Assembly: GCA_964489835.1 (NCBI GenBank)
Contig: CAZBBC010000096.1
Location: forward strand, 1 to 18,303
DNA: 18,303 nt
DNA from: CAZBBC01 sp964489835
Lineage (GTDB): Bacteria > Calditrichota > Calditrichia > JAJRVZ01
Reading direction: 5' to 3'
Shown one piece after another: positions 8,138-17,350 of this stretch (position 1 is the first letter of the stretch; each line of letters begins with the position of its first letter). The position numbers were made by a program, and so were the translations under genes. The notes beneath the pieces are model-generated. The model searched no databases and was not told where the DNA came from. It saw only the letters and a program-made list of their open reading frames with translations.

Positions 8138-8144
8138 CTTGGTG

Positions 8145-9194
8145 GTGAAACAAACATTTTACTTGTTGATTAGCGCTGTACTTTTTTATTCATGTCAAAG
8201 TGATAACCAGCGTTCTGACCTGGATATTAGCATACCGGTCAGCATTACGGAAATAAAACCAGGGACGATTGAAGAATATATAACAACCACGGCAACGGTA
8301 AACGCCACAAAAAATACTGTTTTGAATTCTGAATCCGAGGGTGTTTATCGTCTGGCTGTAAATTCTTCCACGAATCGGGAATACGCACCCGGGGATTTTG
8401 TCCGGATCGGTCAGGTGATCATTTATTTAGATAATCCGGAAATTGAAAACAATATTGGTATAGAATCCCAAAAATTAAATTTGGATATATCAAAGCGTGA
8501 ATTCGAAAAACAACAATCCTTGTATGAAAAGGGCGGAGTCACTTTAAGGGAACTGAAAAATGCAGAGAAAAGCTATATCGATGCCGGTTATGCCCATGAA
8601 AATGCTTTAATTCAATTGCAAAAATTGAAAATAACGGCACCGTTCGCCGGCATCATTGTTGATTTACCCTATTATACGAGAGGAACTAAAGTAAATGCCA
8701 ATCAAATCATGGTACAGCTCATGGATTACAGCGAACTATATGCAGAGGTATTCTTTCCATCAAAAGATCTCAATCGCATCAAAATGGGTCAAAAATTGCG
8801 TGTGACTCACTACAGTCTGGCCAGCGATACACTTTGGGGAAAAATATCCCAGGTTTCACCGGCACTTGATCCGGAAACACGCGCTTTTGAAGCGGCCCTG
8901 TTGATCGATAACCCGGAGCGGATTCTCAGACCCGGCATGTTTGTCAAAGTGGAAACCATTGTAGCTCAAAAAGACAGTGTGATCGTAATCCCTAAAGACA
9001 TTATTCTGTCAAAACGAAAGGGAAAAACTGTTTTCGTGGTTGATAAAGGTGCTGCCTTTGAGAGAACGATCAGCACGGGACTGGAAAATGAAAATCAGGT
9101 AGAAATACTTGAAGGATTAAAACTGAAGGAACAGCTGATAGTTAAAGGATTTGAAACGCTTCGCGACCGCTCAAAAGTAAAGATCGTACGATAA
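8145..9194 (+). CDS. Efflux membrane fusion (periplasmic adaptor) lipoprotein, HlyD/AcrA type
   Basis: 349 residues from GTG 8145 (two more codons, TTG GTG, lie in frame upstream but too near the ribosome binding site). It begins with a lipoprotein signal ending LFYSC, Cys17, typical of RND adaptors anchored in the inner membrane. The order then fits the family: first half of the lipoyl/barrel-sandwich domain (about 60-105, including GDFVRIGQVIIYLDNPEI), a short alpha-hairpin (about 106-162), the second lipoyl half with ITAPFAGIIVDL (163-174), a beta-barrel (about 195-270 with LRPGMFVKV), and a membrane-proximal domain (about 280-349). Its job would be to bridge an inner-membrane RND pump to a TolC-like channel. 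The stop codon overlaps the RND start by one base, so the pair is translationally coupled. Confidence 0.94.
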   Translation: MKQTFYLLISAVLFYSCQSDNQRSDLDISIPVSITEIKPGTIEEYITTTATVNATKNTVLNSESEGVYRLAVNSSTNREYAPGDFVRIGQVIIYLDNPEIENNIGIESQKLNLDISKREFEKQQSLYEKGGVTLRELKNAEKSYIDAGYAHENALIQLQKLKITAPFAGIIVDLPYYTRGTKVNANQIMVQLMDYSELYAEVFFPSKDLNRIKMGQKLRVTHYSLASDTLWGKISQVSPALDPETRAFEAALLIDNPERILRPGMFVKVETIVAQKDSVIVIPKDIILSKRKGKTVFVVDKGAAFERTISTGLENENQVEILEGLKLKEQLIVKGFETLRDRSKVKIVR

Positions 9195-12100
9195 TGAAAA
9201 AACTAAGTGAATTTTCTGTTAATTATCCCATTACCATTCTGATGATGGTTTTGGCGACTATTCTCCTGGGATACATTTCATTTGAAAAACTGGGAATAGA
9301 TTTACTTCCGGATCTGAATAATCCACAGATTTTTATCGAATTAAAAGCGGGAGAGCGCCCACCGGAAGAAATGGAAAAGATGTTTGTTGAGAATGTTGAG
9401 GCCCTCGCCATTCGGCAGAAAAATGTGTTCCAGGTATCGTCCGTATGCCAGGTTGGTACCGCACAAATTTCTGTTGCCTACAGTTGGGATACGGACATGG
9501 ATGAGGCTTTTCTGGACCTGCAGAAAAACCTCAATAATTTTAGTCAAAATTCTGATCTGGATGAAATTACTCTGAGCCAACATGATCCCAATAGTGCACC
9601 GGTTATGGTTATCGGATTATCCCATCCGGAAATCGACGATATGGATGAATTACGTAAGACCGCCGAAAATTATCTCCGCAATGAATTGATCCGCTTAGAA
9701 GGAATTGCCGCTGTCGAAATCATCGGCGGAGAAGAAAAAGAAGTGGTCATTCATACCACACCCTATTTATTAAAAGCATACGGATTGACGCTTTCTACAG
9801 TAGCTGAGCAAATTCAAAATTCAAACCGAACGCTTTCCGGTGGGTCAATTGAAGAATTAGGCTTGAAATACGTCATCAGAGGTATGGGAGAATTCAAATC
9901 TCTGGAAGACATTGGTAACGTCATCATTGCCCGGAGACAGAAACAAAATACAGACCCTGGCCAGTCCGCTGAAATGGTTCCGGTTTATTTAAAAGATATC
10001 GCCGATATTTACTATCAGAACAAAGACCCCGAAAATATCGTACGTATCGATCAGAAGCGGTGCATTGCCCTTGCTATATATAAAGAAACCAAATACAATA
10101 CGGTAAAATCAGTTGGGAATCTGATAGAAAATTTGCATGATCTCCAGGCAGCACTACCTGGATATGAATTTAAGATCGTCCAGAATCAGGCAGAATTTAT
10201 TGAAACGGCCATCGATGAAGTGGAAAATACTGCCTTATATGGCATCCTGCTGGCCGTTATTATTTTATTTATCTTTTTGCGGCGAATTGGAACAACCACA
10301 ATCATCAGTATTGCCATTCCCATCTCCGTGATTGCCACATTTAATTTGATGTACTTTAACGGATTAACTCTCAACATAATGACACTGGGTGGTTTGGCAC
10401 TCGGGGCTGGCATGTTGGTAGATAATGCCATTGTCGTGATGGAAAATATCTTCAGGAATCTGGAAAAAGGAATGTCAATAAAGGAAGCTTCTATCCTTGG
10501 CACGGCCGAGGTATCCGGCGCGATTACTTCTTCCACAATTACCACGATCATCGTATTTTTACCGATCGTTTATCTTCATGGCGCGGCCGGTGAGCTCTTC
10601 AAAGATCAGGCCTGGACCGTCGCTTTTTCCCTGTTATCATCCCTGGCCGTTGCCATTTTGGTAATTCCGATGCTGAGCCAGAGATTTTTAAAACCGGTTT
10701 CTACAAAGACGAAGCCGGTATCCGTTCATTTTTTCTGGTACCGGGATATTCTGAACCGGATTATCAATCGCCGCTGGTTGGTCTTAAGCAGTGCGATTGT
10801 TCTGGTAGTGATCTCTGTTCTTCTGATTCCCCTGGTCGGTAGTGAATTTATACCAAAATCAGATATAAACGCCTTCCGGATGGAAATTATTCTGGAAGCA
10901 GGAACAACTTTAACCCATACGGACCGGGTTGCCAGACAAATTGAAGATATCATTATAAATACCCTTAATAATGATCTTAGAAGTCTTTATACCCGGGTCG
11001 GTCCTGCGCCTGAGGGCCTTTCCGATCAAAGGGAATCTTTTTTCGAAGATGAAAACACCGCCTCTCTCCAGGTTTTTCTTAACCGTGAACGAAAACGATC
11101 AACAGATCAAATTATTGAATCTCTGAATAAAATCTTTTTAGAAATGTCGGATATGGAAATTCAATTCATCAAAGAAGAATCATCGTTGCAATCGACCCTC
11201 GGAACTGATCAAGAACCATTGATCGTCGAAATAAGAGGTGACGATCTGGCGGTAATTCAATCTTTTAGCGAATTAGTAAAAGCGCAAATGGATTCCATCG
11301 ATGATATTTTTAATATTGAAACATCTTTTGATGAAGGGCGCCCGGAAATCAATATTGTGATTGACCGGATCCGGGCTGGCGTTCGCAATATTAACTTTGC
11401 TTCCATCAGTGCACAGTTAAAAGATTTATTACAAGGCAAAGAAGCAGGAGATTGGGAAAGTGAAGGTGAAATGCGTGATATCACCTTAAATTTACCGGAT
11501 ATCAGTGTTCAGGAATTGTCTGAGATCTACGTAAATAACGGTCAGGAAGACGTCCGCCTGGATGAGATTGCCACCTTTCAGCAATCGACCGCCCATAAAG
11601 CGATAAACCGGCGTAACCAGACCAGAATCGGAAAAGTCACCGCTCAGATCAGAGGAGATAAACCGCTCGATCATATCTCCGCAATGATCGATGAAAAACT
11701 TAAACAAATTCCTTTACCGGAAGGATATCAATATATCATTACCGGTGAAGAAGAAAAACGAGCCGAAGCTTTTGAAAGCCTGAAATTTGCCCTGCTATTA
11801 TCGGTGATTTTAATCTATATGGTGATGGCTTCCCAATTCGAATCGCTGATACACCCTTTTACTATTTTATTAACAATTCCTCTTGCCGGTGTTGGCGCAA
11901 TATTGATCTTTTTTATACTCGGCTTACCTCTTAATGTAATGGCTTATATTGGTATTATTATGTTAATGGGTATTGCCGTAAACGATTCGATCATCCTCGT
12001 AGACGCCATCAATCAATTGAAGAGGGACGGATTAGATTTAAGAGAGGCTATTCTCGAAGCAGGACAAAGAAGAATCCGTCCGATTATTATGACCAGTTTA

Positions 12101-12277
12101 ACGACTATACTGGCATTATTTCCTTTGACCCTCGGCTTTGGTGAAAGCGCTGCTTTGCGGGCCCCGATGGCATTGGCAGTAATCGGCGGATTGTTTACAT
12201 CAACCTTATTAACCTTGGTGGTCATTCCCTGTGTGTATTATGTTTTTGACAGGGTGGTTACCGGGAGATCGAAATAA
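9194..12277 (+). CDS. RND-superfamily efflux permease (AcrB-like)
   Basis: 1027 residues, normal full length for hydrophobe/amphiphile RND pumps. One N-terminal membrane helix (about 11-30) is followed by a large periplasmic porter region. A five-to-six-helix block follows from about 346 to 495, with a second internal repeat having its first helix at about 529-546, a second porter region to about 855, and a final helix block at 864-1018. The helix-4 motif GMLVDNAIVVMEN (406-418) keeps the first proton-relay Asp (410) but has Asn in place of the second. In helix 10 the AcrB lysine position reads VNDSIILVD (929-937), so Lys is replaced by Asn; the Arg of RIRPI (960-964) is kept. These changes are common in RND pumps of this branch. 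Such pumps export small molecules from the periplasm using the proton gradient. Paired with the adaptor upstream; the channel partner is probably the TolC-like protein. Confidence 0.95.
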   Translation: MKKLSEFSVNYPITILMMVLATILLGYISFEKLGIDLLPDLNNPQIFIELKAGERPPEEMEKMFVENVEALAIRQKNVFQVSSVCQVGTAQISVAYSWDTDMDEAFLDLQKNLNNFSQNSDLDEITLSQHDPNSAPVMVIGLSHPEIDDMDELRKTAENYLRNELIRLEGIAAVEIIGGEEKEVVIHTTPYLLKAYGLTLSTVAEQIQNSNRTLSGGSIEELGLKYVIRGMGEFKSLEDIGNVIIARRQKQNTDPGQSAEMVPVYLKDIADIYYQNKDPENIVRIDQKRCIALAIYKETKYNTVKSVGNLIENLHDLQAALPGYEFKIVQNQAEFIETAIDEVENTALYGILLAVIILFIFLRRIGTTTIISIAIPISVIATFNLMYFNGLTLNIMTLGGLALGAGMLVDNAIVVMENIFRNLEKGMSIKEASILGTAEVSGAITSSTITTIIVFLPIVYLHGAAGELFKDQAWTVAFSLLSSLAVAILVIPMLSQRFLKPVSTKTKPVSVHFFWYRDILNRIINRRWLVLSSAIVLVVISVLLIPLVGSEFIPKSDINAFRMEIILEAGTTLTHTDRVARQIEDIIINTLNNDLRSLYTRVGPAPEGLSDQRESFFEDENTASLQVFLNRERKRSTDQIIESLNKIFLEMSDMEIQFIKEESSLQSTLGTDQEPLIVEIRGDDLAVIQSFSELVKAQMDSIDDIFNIETSFDEGRPEINIVIDRIRAGVRNINFASISAQLKDLLQGKEAGDWESEGEMRDITLNLPDISVQELSEIYVNNGQEDVRLDEIATFQQSTAHKAINRRNQTRIGKVTAQIRGDKPLDHISAMIDEKLKQIPLPEGYQYIITGEEEKRAEAFESLKFALLLSVILIYMVMASQFESLIHPFTILLTIPLAGVGAILIFFILGLPLNVMAYIGIIMLMGIAVNDSIILVDAINQLKRDGLDLREAILEAGQRRIRPIIMTSLTTILALFPLTLGFGESAALRAPMALAVIGGLFTSTLLTLVVIPCVYYVFDRVVTGRSK

Positions 12278-12323
12278 GGTAGAGGCGTATTGCTATGTGC
12301 CTCCTTATTATTGTCATTTCGAA

Positions 12324-12439
12324 TCCCGATTTTATCGGGATGAGAAATCTATTCCCCCTTATAAAAGGGGGTTAGGGGGATGTTTATAAATAACTTAGAC
12401 CATTTTTATATCCCCCTTAGTCCCCCTTTTCCAAGGGGG
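12324..12439. repeat. Cluster of palindromic repeats between the two RND genes
   Basis: TCCCGAT-TTT-ATCGGGA (12324-12340) is a clean hairpin inside a TGTCATTTCGA...GAGAAATCT-type repeat. Next to it are two inverted copies of a C/G-run element: CCCCCTTATAAAAGGGGG with GGGGGAT (12353-12380) and ATCCCCC ... CCCCCTTTTCCAAGGGGG (12410-12439), separated by about 29 bp. These are interspersed-repeat types seen in many genomes. The first hairpin is not followed by a T run, so I do not call it a terminator. Confidence 0.7.
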
Positions 12440-12544
12440 AGACAGATCTTGCTTATAATTATATTGGTACGAATAAAGTGATGTTGCAACAGCCCCAATA
12501 AAGGGGGAAATAGAACTTTCATCAATTAAAATATCTGTCATATA

Positions 12545-15500
12545 ATGCTCAAATTCATCATCAATCGCCGGGTGTTTGTCAGTATGTTGTTTATCGCCCT
12601 TACATTACTCGGCTATATTTCTTACCGTAATCTCTCAGTAGAGATGCTTCCCAATGTGGAATTACCATTTTTATTTGTTCAGGTTAACGGTTTCCGTGAA
12701 GTTGATCCACCATATATGGAAAAACAGGCGGTTATACCAATCGAAAGTGCCATCGGGACGCTGGAGGGAATCGAAAAAATCGAGTCCTTTGTTAATCGTC
12801 GTAGCGGCACTATTATTGTCTATTATAAATCCGATGTAAATCTGAAGTATGCTTATTTGAAACTCACAGAAAAAGTTGAGGCGGTTAAATCCGCACTGTC
12901 CAATGAATTTTTTGTACAGGTCGTCAAGATCGATACCGAACAACTGTCTAATATGTATATGAACCTGCAGGTGCGCGGTAGCGGAGGAATCGACCGGATA
13001 CGCCATATTTTCGAGAATAAGATCCGTAACCATCTGGAATCTATTGACGGTATTGCCAATGTGGAGGTCTTTGGCGGTCATGAGAAAACAATGGAAATTA
13101 TTTTAAATGAGGATGCCAGCAAAGCCTATAATGTGACGCCTTCAAAAATCCGCTCTCTGATCGTAAGCAACAGCCAGAATAAAATTTATTTGGGCCCTGT
13201 CGATCATTATCAGCAGCGCTCTTTTGTGAATTTAGTGGCTGAGTATACGGATGTACATGATCTGGAGAATATTGTGGTTAATCCGCAGGTTCCGGTATTT
13301 TTAAAGGATGTAGCAAAAATAAATTTTGATGTAAAAGAAGAAACTTCGATTAGCCGTGTAAATCGAAAAGAGGCCGTTACCGTTCAACTTATTCATGATG
13401 GTCGCATTAATCTGATTGATTTAGCACATATCACCTATGAAGTGATCGACAATTTAAACCGGGAACTCAAATCCCAGGATATTGAGATCGTTATTCAACA
13501 AAACAGTGCAGAATACCTTGAAGACAATATCGATTTAATTACAAACCTGGCCATTAGCGGAGGTATCATTGCTGTTCTGGTCCTGTGGTTTTTCCTGAGA
13601 AATCTTCGACTGGTGCTTGTCATTGCTCTTGCTCTGCCGATTTCTATTTTTACTTCATTTAATCTGTTCTATGCTTTTGATATTACCTTAAACAGTTTAA
13701 CATTAGTGGGTATGGCCTTGGCGGTCGGTATGCTGCTTGACAACAGTATTGTTGTTTTAGAAAATATATACCGTCTCATTCAAAAAAAGAAATCTGCGCA
13801 AACAGCGGTCATCGAAGGGACCCGGGAAGTCTGGCGGTCAATTTTTGCAGCAACATTAACGACAGTGGCTGTATTTCTACCTTTTATTTTCGCTTCAAAT
13901 TTTATGATACGGGCATTGGGTTATCATATCAGTGTCTCCATTATTTCCACCCTTTTTGTCTCCCTGACCGTAGCCGTTTTTCTTATCCCGATGGTTGCTT
14001 ATTATTTTTTCGAAAAGAAAGATATGATAGGACTCCGCTTTCACGCTTCTTCCCCGGAGAGCCGGCCGGTTCAGTTATACACCTTATTTCTAAAATCAGC
14101 TATGCGATTCCCCCTGAGAACCATCGTCTGGACCGTGGTTATATTTTTTGCCAGCATTATTATTACACTGGCGCTCAGTCTGACCGGACAGGAAGATACC
14201 GTAACCGATGATTTTAATTTATATGTAACCATGTCCAGTGGTTCAACGTTGGAAACCACAGATATTACGGTGAGTGAATTGGAAGATCGGTTGGAAAACA
14301 TTGAGGAAGTGCAGGATTTAATCAGTCAAATATATGAGGAGGAGGCGATTTTAACCCTCAAATTAAAGGAAAATTTTGAAGAAATTAACGATCGCGGTAT
14401 TCCGGAAATAAAAGAAAATATCAATGATCGGCTCAGAGATTTCAGAACGGCGGAAGTAAGTTTTGAGCAGCCACAATCCAGCACCCGGTTCCGCGGGGGG
14501 GGCGGTCGCAGCCAAATGACAGCCTCTTTTGAAAGAATGCTCGGAATCGGTTCACAGACCGAAAAGGTGATTATCAAAGGGCGTGATTTTGAAATTATGC
14601 GTCGGGTCGCAGATGACATTCAATATCAATTGGAAGAATTAGCGTCAATCCAGCGGGTAAGAATGAATGTTTCCACTAACCGCCCTGAGATTCATCTTCT
14701 TTTCGACAAAGATCTGTTAAATAGTTATAACGTATCCTTAGCAGGAATTGCTTCTGAATTATCGAATTTTCAGGAGGAAGTCTCTGTAGGCGTCGCTTTT
14801 AAACAAGATAATGAGGATTATGAAATCCTGATACAAAATGAAAATCTGGAAAAATCAACCATTGATGACCTGCAAAATTTAGCCATACCTTCCTCCGCTG
14901 GTGGATATTACCCGCTGGCGCAGGTAAGTCGAATGGTATATACGGAAGGAAATGCCGGGATAAACCGTGTAAACCAGGAAAAGCAAATTGAAGTTTCATA
15001 CAATTTCATCGATGAAGTTCTTGAGTCAAATATATTCCTGGAAGCTTCCCGCGCGGAAGTCGGACAATTATTTGATCGTTTGGAAATACCGGCAGGCATT
15101 GCCATTGAAACCGAAAAAAGTGAAGCGGATTTAAGTGATTTTTATTTTCTGATCGGTGTCGCTGCTATCCTGATTTATATGATTCTTGCCGCGGTGTTTG
15201 AATCCCTGTTAAATCCCTTCGTGATTATGTTTACCATACCTTTGGCGGCGATCGGATCACTGTGGGCGATAATATTTACAGAAAATTCTTTGCTCAATGC
15301 TAATACGCTCATAGGATTCCTGATACTAATAGGTATCGTAGTAAACAACGGTATCATTTTAATTGACTATACCAGAATATTGCGCCGCAATGGATTCCGG
15401 CGGTCACGTGCCCTGATAACAGCCGGGAAAGCCCGTTTGCGTCCGATATTAATAACTGCCATCACGACAATCGTAGCCATGATGCCGCTGGCCATGGGCA

Positions 15501-17236
15501 AAGTGGAATATGTTACCAGCATTGCCGCACCTTTTGCCATTACCGTTATCGGCGGCCTGACCCTGAGCACCGTTTTTACCCTGATTTTCATCCCAACGGT
15601 TTATTCCGGGTTGGAAAGCGTGCTTGATTGGTTTAATAAATTGAACTGGAAACTGCAATTAATCCAGGGTGTCTTTTTTATCGGTGGTACCCTGATGATT
15701 TATTTTGAAATAGAAAGCATTATCTGGCAATTTGCTAATTTATTTCTACTACTTTTGATAATTCCTGGTATTACTTATTTTGTGATCAACAGTCTCCGAA
15801 GTGCCAAAACCACTTTAATCAGAGGCGATGAGCCAATCACGATCAGTATACGGAACTTATTCAAGATATATGATCAACACGGTCGATTTGTAAGGGAATG
15901 GCATAAGGGAAAACGAATTTCCAAACAAGATGATCAAAAACTTCTCTACCATAACTGGACAGAAGTATTACATTCAATCTGGCACATTTTATTATTATTC
16001 TTTCTGATCTATTTCATCTATTTTTACCTGCAGAGTTTTCTCTGGACCTTCATACTCTCACACATCGTCTATTTTTATGGACTACTTTTAGTAAGAAATC
16101 TGAGCCACCTTTTTGCAAGAACAATTTCTACTAAGAATATCATAACCAAAAGGATCCCTCAACTGCCGGAGATATATTTTTGGGGTCTTCCGGCTATTAA
16201 TCTGATTGTTTTCTATCTAAAATGGTCAAATCTGGTCACTGTGCTTTTTATCGGAATTTTCTGGTACTTTGCCCTCATTGTTTATACGACATCCAATCGT
16301 CTCAGCCGGAATCTCATCAACATTAACCGCTTAAAAGGAAAATTTGTCGGGATTAGAAAACGCTTTTACCGGATGATCCAGGCCGTTCCTGTTATCGGTA
16401 AAAAAGTAAAACCGTTCAATGCCCTGAGCGGCATTTCACTTCAGATAGGCAGTGGTATGTTTGGTCTTTTGGGACCAAACGGTGCCGGTAAAACAACGCT
16501 CATGCGAATCATATGCGGGATACTTGATCAAAGCTATGGTTCCATTCATATCAATAATATCGACGCAAGAGAGAAGCGCGAGGAATTACAGGGGTTGATT
16601 GGTTACCTGCCGCAGGATTTTGGTACCTATGAAAATATGACTGCCTATGAATTTTTAAGTTATCAGGCGATATTAAAAAATATTTTGGATCACGAGAAGC
16701 GGGAGCAACGGGTATCTTATGTTTTATCAGCGGTGCATATAGATCAACACAGGGATGAAAAAATAGGTTCTTTCTCCGGTGGGATGAAGCAACGCATCGG
16801 AATTGCCCAGACCCTGTTACATCTGCCGCGAATTCTCGTTGTTGATGAACCGACGGCAGGTTTGGATCCGCGGGAACGTATCCGCTTTAGAAACCTGTTG
16901 GTTGATCTGAGTCGTGAGCGTGTGGTGATTTTTTCGACGCATATTATTGAAGACATTGCCAGTTCCTGTGACAAAGTGGCTGTTTTAGATGTTGGAAAGT
17001 TAAAATACCTCGGAGAACCCCCGGCCATGGTGAAACTGACCGAAGGACATGTATGGCAATGCCTGGTCAATATGAATGAGTTTGAAAAAATCAGGAAATC
17101 ACAAAATATTGTGCATCATATAAAAGTCGGCGATAAGATCAGGATAAGGATATTATCGAAGCACAAACCCTTAGAAGAGGCAATTCCCGTATCGCCAACA
17201 CTTGAAGATTCTTATTTGTGGTTACTGGCGAGGTAA
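12545..17236 (+). CDS. RND efflux permease fused to an ABC ATPase domain through extra membrane helices
   Basis: 1563 residues in one uninterrupted frame. Residues 1-1030 are a complete RND pump: helix 10-27, porter region, helices about 331-488 with GMLLDNSIVVLEN (395-407), helix 524-545, second porter region, and helices 866-1020 with GIVVNNGIILIDY (930-942) and RLRPI (964-968). Two more hydrophobic helices follow (about 1039-1055, 1060-1082). At 1098-1109, ITISIRNLFKIY matches the first strand of an ABC ATPase. About four helices then intervene (1145-1163, 1165-1184, 1209-1226, 1230-1248). The rest of the ATPase resumes at about 1291: Walker A GPNGAGKT 1310-1317, Gln1357, signature FSGGM 1410-1414, Walker B ILVVDE 1430-1435, His1466, all intact. 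An even number of added helices keeps the ATPase cytoplasmic. The start ATG has no clear ribosome binding site. The ATPase is paralogous to the one at 2010-2933 and probably drives the permease at 17722. Confidence 0.93.
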   Translation: MLKFIINRRVFVSMLFIALTLLGYISYRNLSVEMLPNVELPFLFVQVNGFREVDPPYMEKQAVIPIESAIGTLEGIEKIESFVNRRSGTIIVYYKSDVNLKYAYLKLTEKVEAVKSALSNEFFVQVVKIDTEQLSNMYMNLQVRGSGGIDRIRHIFENKIRNHLESIDGIANVEVFGGHEKTMEIILNEDASKAYNVTPSKIRSLIVSNSQNKIYLGPVDHYQQRSFVNLVAEYTDVHDLENIVVNPQVPVFLKDVAKINFDVKEETSISRVNRKEAVTVQLIHDGRINLIDLAHITYEVIDNLNRELKSQDIEIVIQQNSAEYLEDNIDLITNLAISGGIIAVLVLWFFLRNLRLVLVIALALPISIFTSFNLFYAFDITLNSLTLVGMALAVGMLLDNSIVVLENIYRLIQKKKSAQTAVIEGTREVWRSIFAATLTTVAVFLPFIFASNFMIRALGYHISVSIISTLFVSLTVAVFLIPMVAYYFFEKKDMIGLRFHASSPESRPVQLYTLFLKSAMRFPLRTIVWTVVIFFASIIITLALSLTGQEDTVTDDFNLYVTMSSGSTLETTDITVSELEDRLENIEEVQDLISQIYEEEAILTLKLKENFEEINDRGIPEIKENINDRLRDFRTAEVSFEQPQSSTRFRGGGGRSQMTASFERMLGIGSQTEKVIIKGRDFEIMRRVADDIQYQLEELASIQRVRMNVSTNRPEIHLLFDKDLLNSYNVSLAGIASELSNFQEEVSVGVAFKQDNEDYEILIQNENLEKSTIDDLQNLAIPSSAGGYYPLAQVSRMVYTEGNAGINRVNQEKQIEVSYNFIDEVLESNIFLEASRAEVGQLFDRLEIPAGIAIETEKSEADLSDFYFLIGVAAILIYMILAAVFESLLNPFVIMFTIPLAAIGSLWAIIFTENSLLNANTLIGFLILIGIVVNNGIILIDYTRILRRNGFRRSRALITAGKARLRPILITAITTIVAMMPLAMGKVEYVTSIAAPFAITVIGGLTLSTVFTLIFIPTVYSGLESVLDWFNKLNWKLQLIQGVFFIGGTLMIYFEIESIIWQFANLFLLLLIIPGITYFVINSLRSAKTTLIRGDEPITISIRNLFKIYDQHGRFVREWHKGKRISKQDDQKLLYHNWTEVLHSIWHILLLFFLIYFIYFYLQSFLWTFILSHIVYFYGLLLVRNLSHLFARTISTKNIITKRIPQLPEIYFWGLPAINLIVFYLKWSNLVTVLFIGIFWYFALIVYTTSNRLSRNLININRLKGKFVGIRKRFYRMIQAVPVIGKKVKPFNALSGISLQIGSGMFGLLGPNGAGKTTLMRIICGILDQSYGSIHINNIDAREKREELQGLIGYLPQDFGTYENMTAYEFLSYQAILKNILDHEKREQRVSYVLSAVHIDQHRDEKIGSFSGGMKQRIGIAQTLLHLPRILVVDEPTAGLDPRERIRFRNLLVDLSRERVVIFSTHIIEDIASSCDKVAVLDVGKLKYLGEPPAMVKLTEGHVWQCLVNMNEFEKIRKSQNIVHHIKVGDKIRIRILSKHKPLEEAIPVSPTLEDSYLWLLAR

Positions 17237-17289
17237 TAGGAGCAAAATCTCACTCCTGGGAGGGATTGTATTATTCTTAATTTTTTTTG

Positions 17290-17313
17290 TCATTCCTGCG
17301 AAGGCAGGAATCC
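17290..17313 (+). repeat. Left palindrome flanking the GIY-YIG pseudogene
   Basis: Contains the hairpin ATTCCTGC-GAAG-GCAGGAAT (17292-17311). The 24 bp from 17290 to 17313 are an exact reverse complement of 17647-17670. This is the well-known TCATTCCTGCGAAGGCAGGA style of interspersed palindrome. Confidence 0.85.
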
Positions 17314-17350
17314 AAAAGGCGCATATTCCAGGAAGAATTCAGAAAAAAAC

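Larger units (their letters stand above)
7819..8144. other. Repeat-filled gap between the tolC-like and adaptor genes
   Basis: No coding frame seen. The gap contains two separate palindromic elements (7859-7941 and 8014-8098), AT-rich sequence between them, and the ribosome binding site of the adaptor gene at its end. It interrupts an otherwise tightly packed same-strand locus, so the downstream genes may have their own promoter. Confidence 0.6.

Noticed and set aside
12324..12340. Hairpin after the first RND gene considered as a rho-independent terminator
   Set aside because: The stem is only 7 bp and is followed by GAGAAATCT rather than a T run; it belongs to an interspersed repeat.
12671..13081. 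A 136-codon minus-strand frame inside the RND-ABC gene
   Set aside because: Antisense shadow of a well-conserved RND region; no start signal and no family resemblance.
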